The translations under genes were made by a program, and so were the position numbers. From positions 137,001 through 201,000 of the forward strand of contig NZ_WQHX01000003.1 in NCBI RefSeq assembly GCF_013035425.1: a stretch of 64,000 nt of DNA. Direction: 5' to 3'. This document shows, one piece after another, positions 48,686 to 57,860 of this stretch (positions are counted from its first letter, which is position 1; every line of letters starts with the position of its first letter). Below the pieces are notes generated by a model, which did no database searches, had not been told where the DNA came from, and was given only the letters and a program-made list of their open reading frames with translations. This DNA comes from Ruegeria arenilitoris. GTDB taxonomy: Bacteria > Pseudomonadota > Alphaproteobacteria > Rhodobacterales > Rhodobacteraceae.

Positions 48686-49420
48686 ATGCGCTCTGGTATT
48701 ATCGCAAAAAAAGTTGGCATGACCCGCCTGTTCATGGAAGACGGAAAGCAGATCCCTGTGACCGTTCTTCACCTGGACAACCTGCAGGTCGTTGCACAGC
48801 GTACCACTGACAAAGACGGCTACACCGCTGTCCAGCTGGGTGCGGGTGCTGCCAAAGCAAAACGCACCTCAAAGGCCATGCGCGGTCATTACGCCGCTGC
48901 AAAGGTTGAACCCAAGCGTAAGCTGGCTGAGTTCCGTGTCTCCGAAGATGGCCTGATTGATGTGGGTGCCGAGATTTCGGCAGAACACTTCCTTGAAGGT
49001 CAGAAGGTTGACGTTTCGGGTACATCCATCGGTAAAGGCTTTGCTGGTGCGATGAAGCGTTGGAACTTCGGTGGTCTGCGCGCCTCGCACGGTGTTTCGA
49101 TCAGCCACCGCTCGCACGGTTCGACCGGTCAGTGTCAGGACCCGGGCAAGGTGTTCAAGGGCAAGAAGATGGCCGGTCACATGGGTGCTGCCCGTGTAAC
49201 CACCCAGAACCTGGAAGTCGTCAAAACTGATGCCGACCGGAACCTGGTCTTTATCAAAGGCGCTGTTCCCGGACCGAAATCGGGCTGGGTCACCGTCAAG
49301 GACGCGGTCAAAAAGAAAGCACCGGAAGGCCTGCCTTTCCCGGCTGCTGTTAAATCGGCTGCGACTGAGGCGACCGAAGCACCTGCGGAAGAAGTTCCCG
49401 CGGAAGGTGGTGAAGCATGA
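48686..49420 (+). CDS. rplC: 50S ribosomal protein L3
   Basis: A 244-residue uL3 starting [21 protein letters not shown], with [21 protein letters not shown] and [27 protein letters not shown] (the methylated-Gln loop). The Ala/Glu-rich tail ([19 protein letters not shown]) is longer than in E. coli L3, typical of Rhodobacterales. Overlaps rplD by four bases. Confidence 0.98.
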   Translation: MRSGIIAKKVGMTRLFMEDGKQIPVTVLHLDNLQVVAQRTTDKDGYTAVQLGAGAAKAKRTSKAMRGHYAAAKVEPKRKLAEFRVSEDGLIDVGAEISAEHFLEGQKVDVSGTSIGKGFAGAMKRWNFGGLRASHGVSISHRSHGSTGQCQDPGKVFKGKKMAGHMGAARVTTQNLEVVKTDADRNLVFIKGAVPGPKSGWVTVKDAVKKKAPEGLPFPAAVKSAATEATEAPAEEVPAEGGEA

Positions 49421-50034
49421 AACTTGATGTAATCAAACTGGACGGCAAAAAGGCCGGCAACATCGAGCTGGATGCAGAGCTGTTCGGTCTCGAACCGCGC
49501 GCGGACATCCTGCACCGAGTGGTCCGTTGGCAGCGCAATAACGCGCAGGCTGGCACCCACAAGGTAAAGACCCGCTCGGAAACCAGCTACTCGACCAAGA
49601 AGATCTATCGCCAGAAGGGCACGGGTGGCGCACGCCATGGTGACCGTAACGCGCCGATTTTCCGCAAGGGTGGTATTTACAAGGGCCCGACCCCTCGTTC
49701 GCACGGACACGACCTGCCGAAGAAGTTCCGCAAGCTTGGCCTGCGCCACGCTCTGTCGGCCAAAGCCAAAGCAGGTGAACTGGTTGTGATCGAGAACGCC
49801 GAAGCGGAAGGCAAGACCGCTGCTCTGGCCAAACAGGTTGCAAACCTGGGCTGGAAGCGCGCCTTGGTCATCGACGGGGCGACCGTGAACGAAGGTTTCC
49901 TTAAGGCGTCGCGCAACATCGAAGGTCTGGATATCCTGCCGTCGATGGGTGCAAACGTTTATGACATCCTCAAGCGTGACACTCTGGTGCTCACCAAAGC
50001 GGCTGTCGAAGCACTGGAGGCTCGTCTGAAATGA
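49417..50034 (+). CDS. rplD: 50S ribosomal protein L4
   Basis: A 205-residue uL4: [13 protein letters not shown] start, the long internal loop [27 protein letters not shown] and a C-terminal globular part. In enterobacteria L4 represses the S10 operon; whether it does so here is unknown. Start and stop overlap neighbours by four bases each. Confidence 0.98.
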   Translation: MKLDVIKLDGKKAGNIELDAELFGLEPRADILHRVVRWQRNNAQAGTHKVKTRSETSYSTKKIYRQKGTGGARHGDRNAPIFRKGGIYKGPTPRSHGHDLPKKFRKLGLRHALSAKAKAGELVVIENAEAEGKTAALAKQVANLGWKRALVIDGATVNEGFLKASRNIEGLDILPSMGANVYDILKRDTLVLTKAAVEALEARLK

Positions 50035-50327
50035 GCGCGAAGGCAGAACACTACGACGTGATCCGCAAGCCGGTCATCACCGAAAAGTCGACCATGGCGT
50101 CCGAAAACGGCGCGGTTGTCTTTGAAGTGGCGATCGACAGCAACAAGCCGCAGATCAAAGAGGCCGTTGAGGCACTGTTTGGTGTGAAGGTCAAAGCGGT
50201 GAACACCACCGTGACCAAAGGCAAGGTAAAGCGGTTCCGCGGCCAGTTGGGTCGTCGGAAAGACGTCAAGAAAGCATATGTGACCCTGGAAGAGGGTAAC
50301 ACCATCGACGTGAGCACCGGTCTCTGA
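50031..50327 (+). CDS. rplW: 50S ribosomal protein L23
   Basis: A 98-residue uL23 near the exit tunnel: [14 protein letters not shown] and [29 protein letters not shown]. In most bacteria rplB follows within tens of bases; here a terminator and another gene intervene, and rplB begins almost 2 kb away. Confidence 0.98.
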   Translation: MSAKAEHYDVIRKPVITEKSTMASENGAVVFEVAIDSNKPQIKEAVEALFGVKVKAVNTTVTKGKVKRFRGQLGRRKDVKKAYVTLEEGNTIDVSTGL

Positions 50328-50356
50328 TCGAACCCGTCTTTGGAGAGAGATAAAGG

Positions 50357-50381
50357 CCCCCGCGCAAGCGGGGGTTTTTTT
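50357..50381 (+). terminator. Strong terminator after rplW
   Basis: CCCCCGC (50357-50363), GCAA tetraloop, GCGGGGG (50368-50374) and seven T. A textbook intrinsic terminator inside what is normally one operon. Confidence 0.95.
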
Positions 50382-50479
50382 GTCGCCAAATCGTTGTCCG
50401 CTCGGGTCTCTGTTGACAGGTTGATCGGTGGATTCAATTATAGCGGGAGTTTGAGAATTCATTAAGTTTAAAGGATAAA

Positions 50480-52030
50480 ATGGCAAACGAATGGCATGTA
50501 AGTTGGCTTAAGGAGGGAGTAGCGAACTGGAACTATCGTCGAAAGCGCGTAAAGTTTGCACCTGACCTTTCAGGAATACGGTTCTTCGATCTTCTGCCAC
50601 CTGACTTTCGCGACGCACCTAAGACGTCTAGGTTTTTTGAGCGAATAGATCTTTCAGGTTCAGATCTTATTGGCGCTGATTTATCCGACCTCAACTTTGC
50701 GCGGGCAAAGTTTGACGGCGCGAATATGACAGAGGCCAATTTGAGCCTTTCGAATTTCTCCAGCGCGAGCTTTAGGGGCTCGAAACTATTGGGCGCACGC
50801 GCAAACAGTTCTTTGTTTGATGAAGCAAGGTTTGAGGACGCTGATTTAACGGGTGTAGACTTTTCATCGTCGTCTGCTCGTGGTGCCGTGTTTATCGCGG
50901 TCGAATTGACTTCTGTCCAATCAGAGCGGCTAGCCGTCAATTTAAATAGCGTTTTTACGTCAAGAGCAGCCTATCGCGCTGCGTTGAGTGAACGATCAGC
51001 TTCTTACTCATCAGAAAAGCAATCTGGCCAATTCAAAGAGGACAAGCGAACCGCCAAAAACAAATATGATGTGTTCTTCGGAACTAACAGGCAGCCTATC
51101 TTTGAGCGTGGAGTTCTCTCGGACTTCTCTGGAGAACATGACGATGAACTTCGTTTTGGTGTCTGTGAGGTTATAGTGCCCGAAGGACACAGAGTAGGGT
51201 CACTGGGTTCTTCGATATTTCGTAGATTGCTAAATTTGCAAGATGACAGGCTGCGTATGTCGCACCTTATTTCACTAAACGAGGAACTGTTTTTTGAGTT
51301 TGTGCGAACTGGCGCGAACAAAATGAAGATCAAACAAAAGCCAACAATCTTTGTCCACGGATACAATAACACGTTTGAAAATGCAGTGCTTCGTGCGGCT
51401 CAAATCGGTTACGATCTGGGAATAGGTCAAGGTGTTGGGCTGTTCAGTTGGCCATCCAAGGGAAAATTCTTAAGGTACAAAACAGATGAAGCTGCAGTGG
51501 AGGCGAGTAAGTATTTCCTGGCGGACTTCATAGAAAAGTTCGTTACATCAGGGGTTGGGCCGGGTGTGAATCTTGTTGCGCATAGCATGGGCTGTCGCTG
51601 CCTCTTGGGCGCTCTGGAAGTACTTTCAATTGATCGAAAGAGTGTACTCGGCGCTGTCGATCAGGTGATTTTGGCTGCCGCTGATGTTGACACAGCACTC
51701 ATGCCGAATTTGGGAAAGCCAGCGGTCCTTGGAGCGAAAAGGGCGACTTCCTACATTTCAGACAGAGATAAGGCTTTGAAGCTCTCAGGTTGGCTACACA
51801 GTTTTCCGAGGGTGGGTATTACTCCTCCGACCTTTGTGATGAGCGGTTTGGACACAGTTCTCGTGAACAACTTGGACCTTGGTGATGCCCAGCATGGATA
51901 TGTCGGGACGAGTCGCGCGGTTCTTGGAGATATTTTTGATCTTCTGAAAAAGGGGACGCCGCCAGATGATCGTTTCACAATTGAATCGATAAACTGGGGG
52001 GGAGTTAGCTATTGGCGACTAAAAGAGTAG
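50480..52030 (+). CDS. Pentapeptide-repeat/alpha-beta hydrolase (DUF900) fusion inserted in the ribosomal cluster
   Basis: A 516-residue protein, cytosolic by sequence (no signal or membrane helix). Residues about 56-140 are pentapeptide repeats (DLSGSDLIGADLSDLNFARA onward, A(D/N)LxX pattern). Residues 195-500 form an alpha/beta hydrolase of DUF900 type: YDVFFGTNRQP, VHGYNNTFENA, LFSWPSKG, and nucleophile S369 in AHSMG, with candidate Asp near 402-404 and H472 in QHGYVG. ATG at 50480 lacks a clear GGAG but has AAAGGA. G+C is low (26 of 60 bases from 50641, against 39 of 60 in rplV from 53701), pointing to acquisition. Substrate unknown. Confidence 0.85.
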   Translation: MANEWHVSWLKEGVANWNYRRKRVKFAPDLSGIRFFDLLPPDFRDAPKTSRFFERIDLSGSDLIGADLSDLNFARAKFDGANMTEANLSLSNFSSASFRGSKLLGARANSSLFDEARFEDADLTGVDFSSSSARGAVFIAVELTSVQSERLAVNLNSVFTSRAAYRAALSERSASYSSEKQSGQFKEDKRTAKNKYDVFFGTNRQPIFERGVLSDFSGEHDDELRFGVCEVIVPEGHRVGSLGSSIFRRLLNLQDDRLRMSHLISLNEELFFEFVRTGANKMKIKQKPTIFVHGYNNTFENAVLRAAQIGYDLGIGQGVGLFSWPSKGKFLRYKTDEAAVEASKYFLADFIEKFVTSGVGPGVNLVAHSMGCRCLLGALEVLSIDRKSVLGAVDQVILAAADVDTALMPNLGKPAVLGAKRATSYISDRDKALKLSGWLHSFPRVGITPPTFVMSGLDTVLVNNLDLGDAQHGYVGTSRAVLGDIFDLLKKGTPPDDRFTIESINWGGVSYWRLKE

Positions 52031-52128
52031 CAAATTAGTGGTTGAAAACTCGCTAAGAATTATTGGAGTTGAAGCATCCATCCCTATAGACACCCACCCC
52101 CAACCCTGTTACATGCTCCCAATCTTGC

Positions 52129-52151
52129 GGCCTCGGATTCGTTCCGGGGCC
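52129..52151 (+). terminator. Hairpin after the hydrolase gene
   Basis: GGCCTCGGA (52129-52137) pairs with TCCGGGGCC (52143-52151) with one G-U pair. There is no T-run, so termination is uncertain; it is the only strong stem between the hydrolase stop and the rplB leader. Confidence 0.45.
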
Positions 52152-52193
52152 TCTGATATTTGTAATCGGGGACCTTCGGGGCCCTATACCCTT

Positions 52194-52239
52194 GGCGCTC
52201 GGGTGATGTGTTTCCAAAGGAAACAGACTGGCGGGCGCC
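52194..52239 (+). promoter_or_regulatory. Nested hairpin in the rplB leader
   Basis: An outer eight-base stem (52194-52201 with 52232-52239, one G-U pair) encloses a perfect TGTTTCC-AAA-GGAAACA hairpin (52209-52225). It lies about 50 bases before the rplB ATG. It may be a ribosomal-protein leader or an mRNA-stability element. Confidence 0.45.
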
Positions 52240-52290
52240 TGTCACATAGCGGGGAAATCCCTCGCACTTGCTAAACGGAAGACAGAAAGC

Positions 52291-53133
52291 ATGGCACTCA
52301 AGTCGTACAAGCCGACGACGCCGGGCCAGCGCGGGCTGGTGCTGATCGACCGTTCGGAGCTTTGGAAAGGACGTCCGGTCAAGTCTCTCACAGAGGGTTT
52401 GACCAAATCGGGCGGCCGGAACAACACCGGACGGATCACTTCACGCCGCCGCGGCGGTGGCGCAAAGCGTCTCTACCGGATCGTTGACTTTAAACGGAAC
52501 AAAATGGATGTCGCGGCGACCGTCGAGCGGATCGAATACGACCCGAACCGGACCGCATTCATCGCACTGGTAAAATACGAAGACGGCGAGCAGGCGTATA
52601 TCCTGGCTCCGCAGCGTTTGGCGGTGGGTGACAAGGTCATCTCGTCGACAAAGGCGGACATCAAGCCGGGCAACGCAATGCCGTTCTCGGGCATGCCAAT
52701 CGGTACAATTGTCCACAACATCGAGATGAAGCCTGGCAAAGGCGGTCAGATCGCGCGCGCGGCGGGTACGTACGCCCAGTTTGTTGGTCGCGATGGCGGC
52801 TACGCTCAGATCCGTCTGAGCTCGGGCGAGCTTCGCATGGTCCGTCAGGAATGCATGGCCACTATCGGTGCCGTATCCAACCCCGACAACAGCAACCAAA
52901 ACCTCGGTAAAGCCGGTCGCATGCGCCACAAGGGCGTTCGTCCGTCGGTTCGTGGTGTTGCGATGAACCCGATCGATCACCCGCACGGTGGTGGTGAAGG
53001 TCGTACTTCGGGTGGCCGTACACCGGTTACACCATGGGGTAAGGATACCAAGGGTAAGCGTACCCGTAACAAGAACAAAGCGTCCCAGAAGCTGATTATC
53101 CGCTCGCGGCACGCCAAGAAGAAGGGACGTTAA
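52291..53133 (+). CDS. rplB: 50S ribosomal protein L2
   Basis: A 280-residue uL2: [23 protein letters not shown] start, [20 protein letters not shown], and the peptidyl-transferase-proximal [21 protein letters not shown]. Begins a separate block with its own leader, since rplW ends in a terminator. GAAGACAGAAAGC precedes the ATG. Confidence 0.98.
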   Translation: MALKSYKPTTPGQRGLVLIDRSELWKGRPVKSLTEGLTKSGGRNNTGRITSRRRGGGAKRLYRIVDFKRNKMDVAATVERIEYDPNRTAFIALVKYEDGEQAYILAPQRLAVGDKVISSTKADIKPGNAMPFSGMPIGTIVHNIEMKPGKGGQIARAAGTYAQFVGRDGGYAQIRLSSGELRMVRQECMATIGAVSNPDNSNQNLGKAGRMRHKGVRPSVRGVAMNPIDHPHGGGEGRTSGGRTPVTPWGKDTKGKRTRNKNKASQKLIIRSRHAKKKGR

Positions 53134-53136
53134 ACT

Positions 53137-53415
53137 ATGTCTCGCTCTGTTTGGAAGGGCCCTTTCGTCGATGCTTACGTGCTGAAAAAAGCCGAAGCAG
53201 CGCGCGAGTCGGGCCGTAACGAAGTCATCAAAATTTGGTCGCGTCGTTCCACCATTTTGCCCCAGTTCGTGGGTCTGACCTTTGGTGTGTACAACGGCCA
53301 TAAACATATTCCCGTAAACGTCTCGGAAGACATGATCGGTCAGAAGTTCGGTGAATACTCGCCGACCCGGACCTATTACGGTCACGCCGCAGACAAAAAA
53401 GCGAAGCGGAAGTAA
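53137..53415 (+). CDS. rpsS: 30S ribosomal protein S19
   Basis: A 92-residue uS19: [19 protein letters not shown] and [36 protein letters not shown]. Three bases after rplB, three before rplV. Confidence 0.98.
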   Translation: MSRSVWKGPFVDAYVLKKAEAARESGRNEVIKIWSRRSTILPQFVGLTFGVYNGHKHIPVNVSEDMIGQKFGEYSPTRTYYGHAADKKAKRK

Positions 53416-53418
53416 GTC

Positions 53419-53799
53419 ATGGGCAAGGAAAAGAACCCCCGCCGCGTGGCTGAAAACGAAGCAATGGCGAAAACCCGCATGCTTCGCACCAGTCCGCAGA
53501 AACTGAACCTGGTTGCGCAGATGATCCGCGGCAAGAAAGTTGAGAAGGCTTTGACCGATCTAACCTTCTCGAACAAGCGCGTCGCACAGGATGTGAAGAA
53601 ATGCCTTCAGTCCGCAATCGCCAACGCCGAGAACAATCACAACCTGGACGTAGATGAGCTGATCGTTGCCGAGGCCTGGGTTGGCAAGAATTTGGTCATG
53701 AAGCGTGGTCGCCCGCGTGCCCGTGGCCGCTTTGGGAAAATCCTGAAGCCGTTCTCGGAGATCACCATCAAGGTGCGTCAAGTTGAGGAGCAAGCCTAA
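53419..53799 (+). CDS. rplV: 50S ribosomal protein L22
   Basis: A 126-residue uL22: [27 protein letters not shown] and the tunnel-lining loop [23 protein letters not shown]. Stop overlaps the rpsC start by one base (TAATG). Confidence 0.98.
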   Translation: MGKEKNPRRVAENEAMAKTRMLRTSPQKLNLVAQMIRGKKVEKALTDLTFSNKRVAQDVKKCLQSAIANAENNHNLDVDELIVAEAWVGKNLVMKRGRPRARGRFGKILKPFSEITIKVRQVEEQA

Positions 53800-54506
53800 T
53801 GGGACATAAAGTCAATCCGGTCGGCATGCGCCTTCAGGTGAACCGCACCTGGGACAGCCGTTGGTACGCAGATACCAAGGACTACGGAGATCTTCTGCTG
53901 GAAGACATCAAAATCCGTGAGTTCATTCAGAAAGAGTGTAAGCAGGCCGGTGTTGCCCGTGTGATCATCGAACGTCCGCACAAAAAGTGCCGCGTAACGA
54001 TCCATACAGCGCGTCCGGGCGTCATAATCGGCAAGAAAGGTGCAGACATCGAAGTTCTGCGCAAAAAGCTTGCCCGCATGACTGACAGCGAACTTCACCT
54101 GAACATCGTCGAGGTGCGCAAGCCCGAGCTTGATGCGCAACTTGTTGCAGAGTCTATCGCTCAGCAACTTGAGCGCCGCGTTTCGTTCCGCCGCGCGATG
54201 AAGCGGTCGGTTCAGAACGCCATGCGCATGGGCGCACTCGGTATTCGCGTCAACGTTGCTGGCCGTCTGGGCGGTGCCGAAATTGCGCGGACCGAGTGGT
54301 ACCGGGAAGGCCGCGTTCCTCTGCACACTCTGCGTGCAGATATCGATTACGCACATGCCGAAGCGATGACACCGTATGGGATCATTGGGATCAAGGTCTG
54401 GATCTTCAAAGGTGAGATCATGGAGCACGATCCGCAGGCACGTGACCGTAAAGCACAGGAACTCCAGGATGGTCCGGCGCCTCGCGGTGCAGGCGGCCGT
54501 CGTTAA
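53799..54506 (+). CDS. rpsC: 30S ribosomal protein S3
   Basis: A 235-residue uS3: [25 protein letters not shown] motif [19 protein letters not shown] and [20 protein letters not shown]. The last gene but one of the second ribosomal block. Confidence 0.98.
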   Translation: MGHKVNPVGMRLQVNRTWDSRWYADTKDYGDLLLEDIKIREFIQKECKQAGVARVIIERPHKKCRVTIHTARPGVIIGKKGADIEVLRKKLARMTDSELHLNIVEVRKPELDAQLVAESIAQQLERRVSFRRAMKRSVQNAMRMGALGIRVNVAGRLGGAEIARTEWYREGRVPLHTLRADIDYAHAEAMTPYGIIGIKVWIFKGEIMEHDPQARDRKAQELQDGPAPRGAGGRR

Positions 54507-54518
54507 GGAGGATTTGAG

Positions 54519-54932
54519 ATGCTTCAACCAAAGCGTACAAAATTCCGCAAGATGCACAAAGGCCGGATCAAGGGCGAAGCCAAAGGTGGCTCTGATCTGA
54601 ACTTTGGCACCTATGGACTTAAAGCATTGCAGCCTGAACGTGTGACTGCGCGTCAGATCGAAGCTGCGCGTCGTGCCATGACCCGTCATATGAAACGTCA
54701 AGGTCGCGTTTGGATCCGTATCTTCCCCGACACTCCGGTTACGGCAAAGCCGATCGAAGTTCGTATGGGTAAAGGTAAGGGTTCGGTCGATCGCTGGGCT
54801 TGCAAAGTCAAGCCGGGTCGCGTGATGTTCGAGATCGACGGTGTCAACGACGACATCGCTCGTGAGGCACTGCGTCTTGCGGCGATGAAGTTGCCGATCA
54901 AGACTCGCGTTGTGGTTCGCGAAGACTGGTAA
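54519..54932 (+). CDS. rplP: 50S ribosomal protein L16
   Basis: A 137-residue uL16: [24 protein letters not shown] and the [38 protein letters not shown] loop, which holds the arginine hydroxylated by YcfD in E. coli. Last gene of the block; a terminator and three non-ribosomal genes, including a putative 2OG oxygenase, separate it from rpmC. Confidence 0.98.
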   Translation: MLQPKRTKFRKMHKGRIKGEAKGGSDLNFGTYGLKALQPERVTARQIEAARRAMTRHMKRQGRVWIRIFPDTPVTAKPIEVRMGKGKGSVDRWACKVKPGRVMFEIDGVNDDIAREALRLAAMKLPIKTRVVVREDW

Positions 54933-54966
54933 GTAATTGGCGGCAACCCCGCTTGAAATTTGATGA

Positions 54967-55000
54967 CCCCCGTCGGAGAGTCGGCGGGGGTTTTCTTTTT
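54967..55000 (+). terminator. Terminator after rplP
   Basis: Nine-base stem (54967-54975 with 54982-54990, one G-U pair) followed by TTTTCTTTTT. Ends the rplB-rplP block 35 bases after the stop. Confidence 0.92.
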
Positions 55001-55088
55001 CGCCCGAACTCTGCGACCGGGCTGCGAATGGGATCGACGAACAACTGGCGCACGCTTAGGCTGCCAAGCAGCAATGTGAGAGGTTTCA

Positions 55089-55637
55089 ATGTTTCAGCTG
55101 CGCAAAAAGGTTTTTCTCAAAGAAGTCGTTACGGCGGACCAATTGGGCCAGCCCTGCCCGCCAATCTACCGCGTGGCTGCCATGGCTGTTTTTCAAAACC
55201 CGTTATCTGGGAAATTCTCGGAGGACTTATCAGAGCTTTTTGAGATTGGTGGTGCCCTTGGTAAAGATCTTGCCGCAGAAGCAATAAGGCAACTAAACGG
55301 TGATCCGGTCTCATACGGAAAGGCCGCGATTGTGGGCATCAATGGTGACCTCGAACAGGGTGGGGCAGTGATACATCCCAGGCTTGGTGCTCCGATGCGC
55401 GCAGCGGCCGGCGGGGGTGAGGCAGTAATTCCTTCTAATGCCAAGCTTGGTGCACCGGGATGTGAAATCGACCTGCCGCTTGGTCATAAGGACAACCCTT
55501 GGTCGTTCGATCATTTTGACACAATGACTTTGAACATACCTGATGCGCCAAAACCTGACGAGATCGTGCTTTGCTTAGCCTACGCCGATGGTGGGCGACC
55601 TATTCCACGCTGCGGTAAAGGGCCCATAAACACGTAA
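55089..55637 (+). CDS. DUF1185 (amino-acid synthesis) family protein
   Basis: A 182-residue protein. KAAIVGINGDLEQGGAVIHPRLGAPMRAAAGGGEAVIPS followed by CEIDLPLGHKDNPWSFDHFDTMT and the end YADGGRPIPRCGKGPI match the DUF1185/amino-acid-synthesis family, whose reaction is not established. AGAGG six bases before the ATG. It is inserted between rplP and rpmC. Confidence 0.85.
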   Translation: MFQLRKKVFLKEVVTADQLGQPCPPIYRVAAMAVFQNPLSGKFSEDLSELFEIGGALGKDLAAEAIRQLNGDPVSYGKAAIVGINGDLEQGGAVIHPRLGAPMRAAAGGGEAVIPSNAKLGAPGCEIDLPLGHKDNPWSFDHFDTMTLNIPDAPKPDEIVLCLAYADGGRPIPRCGKGPINT

Positions 55638-55688
55638 ACGCAGCTACATTGACTGGCGTTGGTGAAGGGGCTGGGTTATGCCCGGCTC

Positions 55689-56309
55689 ATGGCACAAATT
55701 GAATCACTCTTCGTTACCCGTCTCTATCGCGCAGCTTTGTCTGAATTCGACCCCAAGATCGACAAGGAAGAGTTGGAAAGTTCCTGTCTTGTCATCGCTG
55801 AGGATGACGAGGCCGGGCAAGAATGGTGCGAGAAGAACGGTTATCCCGGATATACAAGTTATGCGTCTCTGACGGATTTGCCTTGGCGGTTTCCGATCTT
55901 CACAGATCTGGTTGCGTCACTGGACCGGCACGTCGCCGCATTCGCCAAGGATTTGGAGTTTGATCTGGGCGAAGGAAAGTTAAAGCTTGAGGATTTGTGG
56001 ATCAACATCCTGCCCGAAGGCGGAATGCATTCCAGCCACATTCATCCGCACAGCGTGATTTCAGGCACGACCTATGTGGCGATGCCCGAAGGAACGAGTG
56101 CTTTGAAACTGGAAGACCCCCGCTCGGGCCGCATGATGGCCGCGCCGACTCGTCTGAAGGGCGCGCGGCGGGACTTGCGGCCGTTCATCTACATGCAGCC
56201 GCAGGTGGGTGAAGTTCTGCTGTGGGAAAGCTGGCTGCGCCACGAGGTGCCGATGAACATGGCCGAAGAAGAGCGGATTTCCGTGAGCTTTAATTATAAG
56301 TGGGAATAA
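55689..56309 (+). CDS. TIGR02466-like putative 2OG-Fe(II) oxygenase
   Basis: A 206-residue protein. The double-stranded beta-helix iron site is suggested by HSSHIHPHSVISGTTYVAMP (candidates H117 and H119), H185 in WLRHEVPMN, and 2-oxoglutarate-binding R196 in ERISVSFNY, as in the TIGR02466 family. It begins MAQIESLFVTRLYRAAL; an upstream GTG at 55659 is an alternative. Family substrates are unknown. Its place next to rplP is notable because other 2OG oxygenases hydroxylate ribosomal proteins and EF-Tu. It is 51 bases after the DUF1185 gene. Confidence 0.8.
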   Translation: MAQIESLFVTRLYRAALSEFDPKIDKEELESSCLVIAEDDEAGQEWCEKNGYPGYTSYASLTDLPWRFPIFTDLVASLDRHVAAFAKDLEFDLGEGKLKLEDLWINILPEGGMHSSHIHPHSVISGTTYVAMPEGTSALKLEDPRSGRMMAAPTRLKGARRDLRPFIYMQPQVGEVLLWESWLRHEVPMNMAEEERISVSFNYKWE

Positions 56310-56440
56310 GCGCGCCTTTAGAAGGTCGCACTGCGCATTTTCTCTGTCACCCAGTCTTGCAATTTAAACGAGAGCTTTTCTCGAAACAGTTTCGTGATAA
56401 TCTGTATGCACTTTTTATGTGTTTATTACGGAGAATTGGA

Positions 56441-57136
56441 ATGGAATTTTTTAAGCCACAATTGTCGATCAAGATTAACCCAAACCTAAAGTCGTATGAT
56501 GTCGAGGCAACAGTAGTCGTACCTACCGGGTGCTATGTAAAGGTCGGAGCATCTGCTGGGGCACCTCCGGATCAATATACCCTTCCGGAAGTTGAGCCGA
56601 TCACATTGGCGATAAAATCGACGGATGGTCCCTGTATTCAAGCCCCTCAAGTTTTGACCTTCAAAGTAAGATGGCTGCCGCTAACGATTGGCAAAACCAC
56701 CGTCCTTGCATTTGTGACAGTCGATGGTGACGTGGTAGCAACGGGCTCTAAAAGAATAGTGAGCTTTTCAAACGACATTATTGCTTCTGCGGCGGACACA
56801 GCCTTACCCCCGCCCGGGTCTGGCATCGAAATAAATTCAGTTTCAGCATGGATAAACGCGCAACCGCCTCAACCTCCCAGTTTGATTGCGATCGTAAATG
56901 TTACAGCGCCATGCTTAAATTACGAGTTCACCTTTGATGACAAAGGACCTTTTGGAATTACGGGGAAAACCAGGCTTGTCGAATTGATTGCGACCCTTCC
57001 TGACGCATGCGACAGGGTCATTTTCGAAGGCCCTGTCAGATTTGAAACAGAGCTGGCGTCAAAGAACGAATTCGACTCGATCGCGATAGAGTTTGAAGGT
57101 GAGCTTTATCTCGATCCCTTGGAAATCGTAGTCTAA
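56441..57136 (+). CDS. Unknown beta-rich protein
   Basis: A 231-residue protein with no recognised family. The ATG at 56441 has CGGAGA six bases upstream and is preferred over a frame opening at 56300. Two similar halves of beta strands seem present (VEATVVVPTGCYVKVGASAGAPP; PSLIAIVNVTAPCLNYEFTFDDKG) joined by a Pro/Ser linker near 150 (TALPPPGSGIEI). No signal peptide or membrane helix. G+C is mixed and partly low. It ends the three-gene insertion between rplP and rpmC. Confidence 0.7.
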   Translation: MEFFKPQLSIKINPNLKSYDVEATVVVPTGCYVKVGASAGAPPDQYTLPEVEPITLAIKSTDGPCIQAPQVLTFKVRWLPLTIGKTTVLAFVTVDGDVVATGSKRIVSFSNDIIASAADTALPPPGSGIEINSVSAWINAQPPQPPSLIAIVNVTAPCLNYEFTFDDKGPFGITGKTRLVELIATLPDACDRVIFEGPVRFETELASKNEFDSIAIEFEGELYLDPLEIVV

Positions 57137-57146
57137 GTTTAATTGT

Positions 57147-57174
57147 CTTCGATGGGCGGGAAAGCCCATCGAAG
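57147..57174. terminator. Perfect 11-bp hairpin after the unknown gene
   Basis: CTTCGATGGGC (57147-57157) and GCCCATCGAAG (57164-57174), six-base loop, 11 bases after the stop. No T-run follows on the plus strand, so it may be an mRNA 3' stability element rather than a full terminator. Confidence 0.6.
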
Positions 57175-57341
57175 CAAAAGGCTGAAACTTTCCCTTGCCA
57201 CACTCACCCCAAACCCTTATACGGCGGCATCCTGCGGTCTCCCGGCGTTGTCGGGCGATTCGTATGTCTATCATTCATCCACCAGGTCAAAGGTGACCCT
57301 GTAAGGGGGCCTTCTGGTGTTTTGAGCAAAGGAAAAAGGCG

Positions 57342-57548
57342 ATGAACGCCCAAGAACTGCGTGACAAGACCCCGGACCAGCTCCGCGAGGAACTGGCCAA
57401 CCTGAAGAAAGAAAGCTTTAACCTGCGCTTTCAACAGGCAACCGGTCAGCTGGAAAACACAGCCGGTATCAAAGCGGCCCGCCGCAATGCTGCCCGTGTC
57501 AAAACCATTCTGAACGAAAAGGCCGCTGCTGCGGCATCCGAGGAGTAA
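57342..57548 (+). CDS. rpmC: 50S ribosomal protein L29
   Basis: A 68-residue uL29: [52 protein letters not shown] precedes the ATG. It restarts the ribosomal order after the three-gene insertion. Confidence 0.97.
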   Translation: MNAQELRDKTPDQLREELANLKKESFNLRFQQATGQLENTAGIKAARRNAARVKTILNEKAAAAASEE

Positions 57549-57552
57549 TCAG

Positions 57553-57783
57553 ATGCCCAAGCGTATTCTGCAAGGCACCGTGACCAGCGACGCCAATGAA
57601 CAGACCGTAACCGTATCAGTCGAGCGCCGCTTTACGCATCCGGTTCTGAAGAAAACCATTCGTAAGTCCAAAAAATATAGGGCTCACGATGAAAAGAACG
57701 CCTTCAAAGTCGGCGATACAGTCCGCATTATCGAATGCGCGCCGAAATCGAAGACGAAACGTTGGGAGGTTCTGGAAGCCTAG
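57553..57783 (+). CDS. rpsQ: 30S ribosomal protein S17
   Basis: A 76-residue uS17: [46 protein letters not shown]. Four bases after rpmC. Confidence 0.97.
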   Translation: MPKRILQGTVTSDANEQTVTVSVERRFTHPVLKKTIRKSKKYRAHDEKNAFKVGDTVRIIECAPKSKTKRWEVLEA

Positions 57784-57860
57784 GGCGTCCGGAGCTTTTC
57801 CATTTGTCGAAACCCTGGGGGAACTAACTAGACCAGCCCCCACAGGTCGGGAGAAACCAC

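Noticed and set aside
52441..53385. Long minus-strand open frame of 314 codons across rplB and rpsS
   Set aside because: It mirrors ribosomal genes with strong codon bias; the translation has no family resemblance. Similar shadows lie over tuf (44634-45719) and rplR-rpmD (60451-61650).
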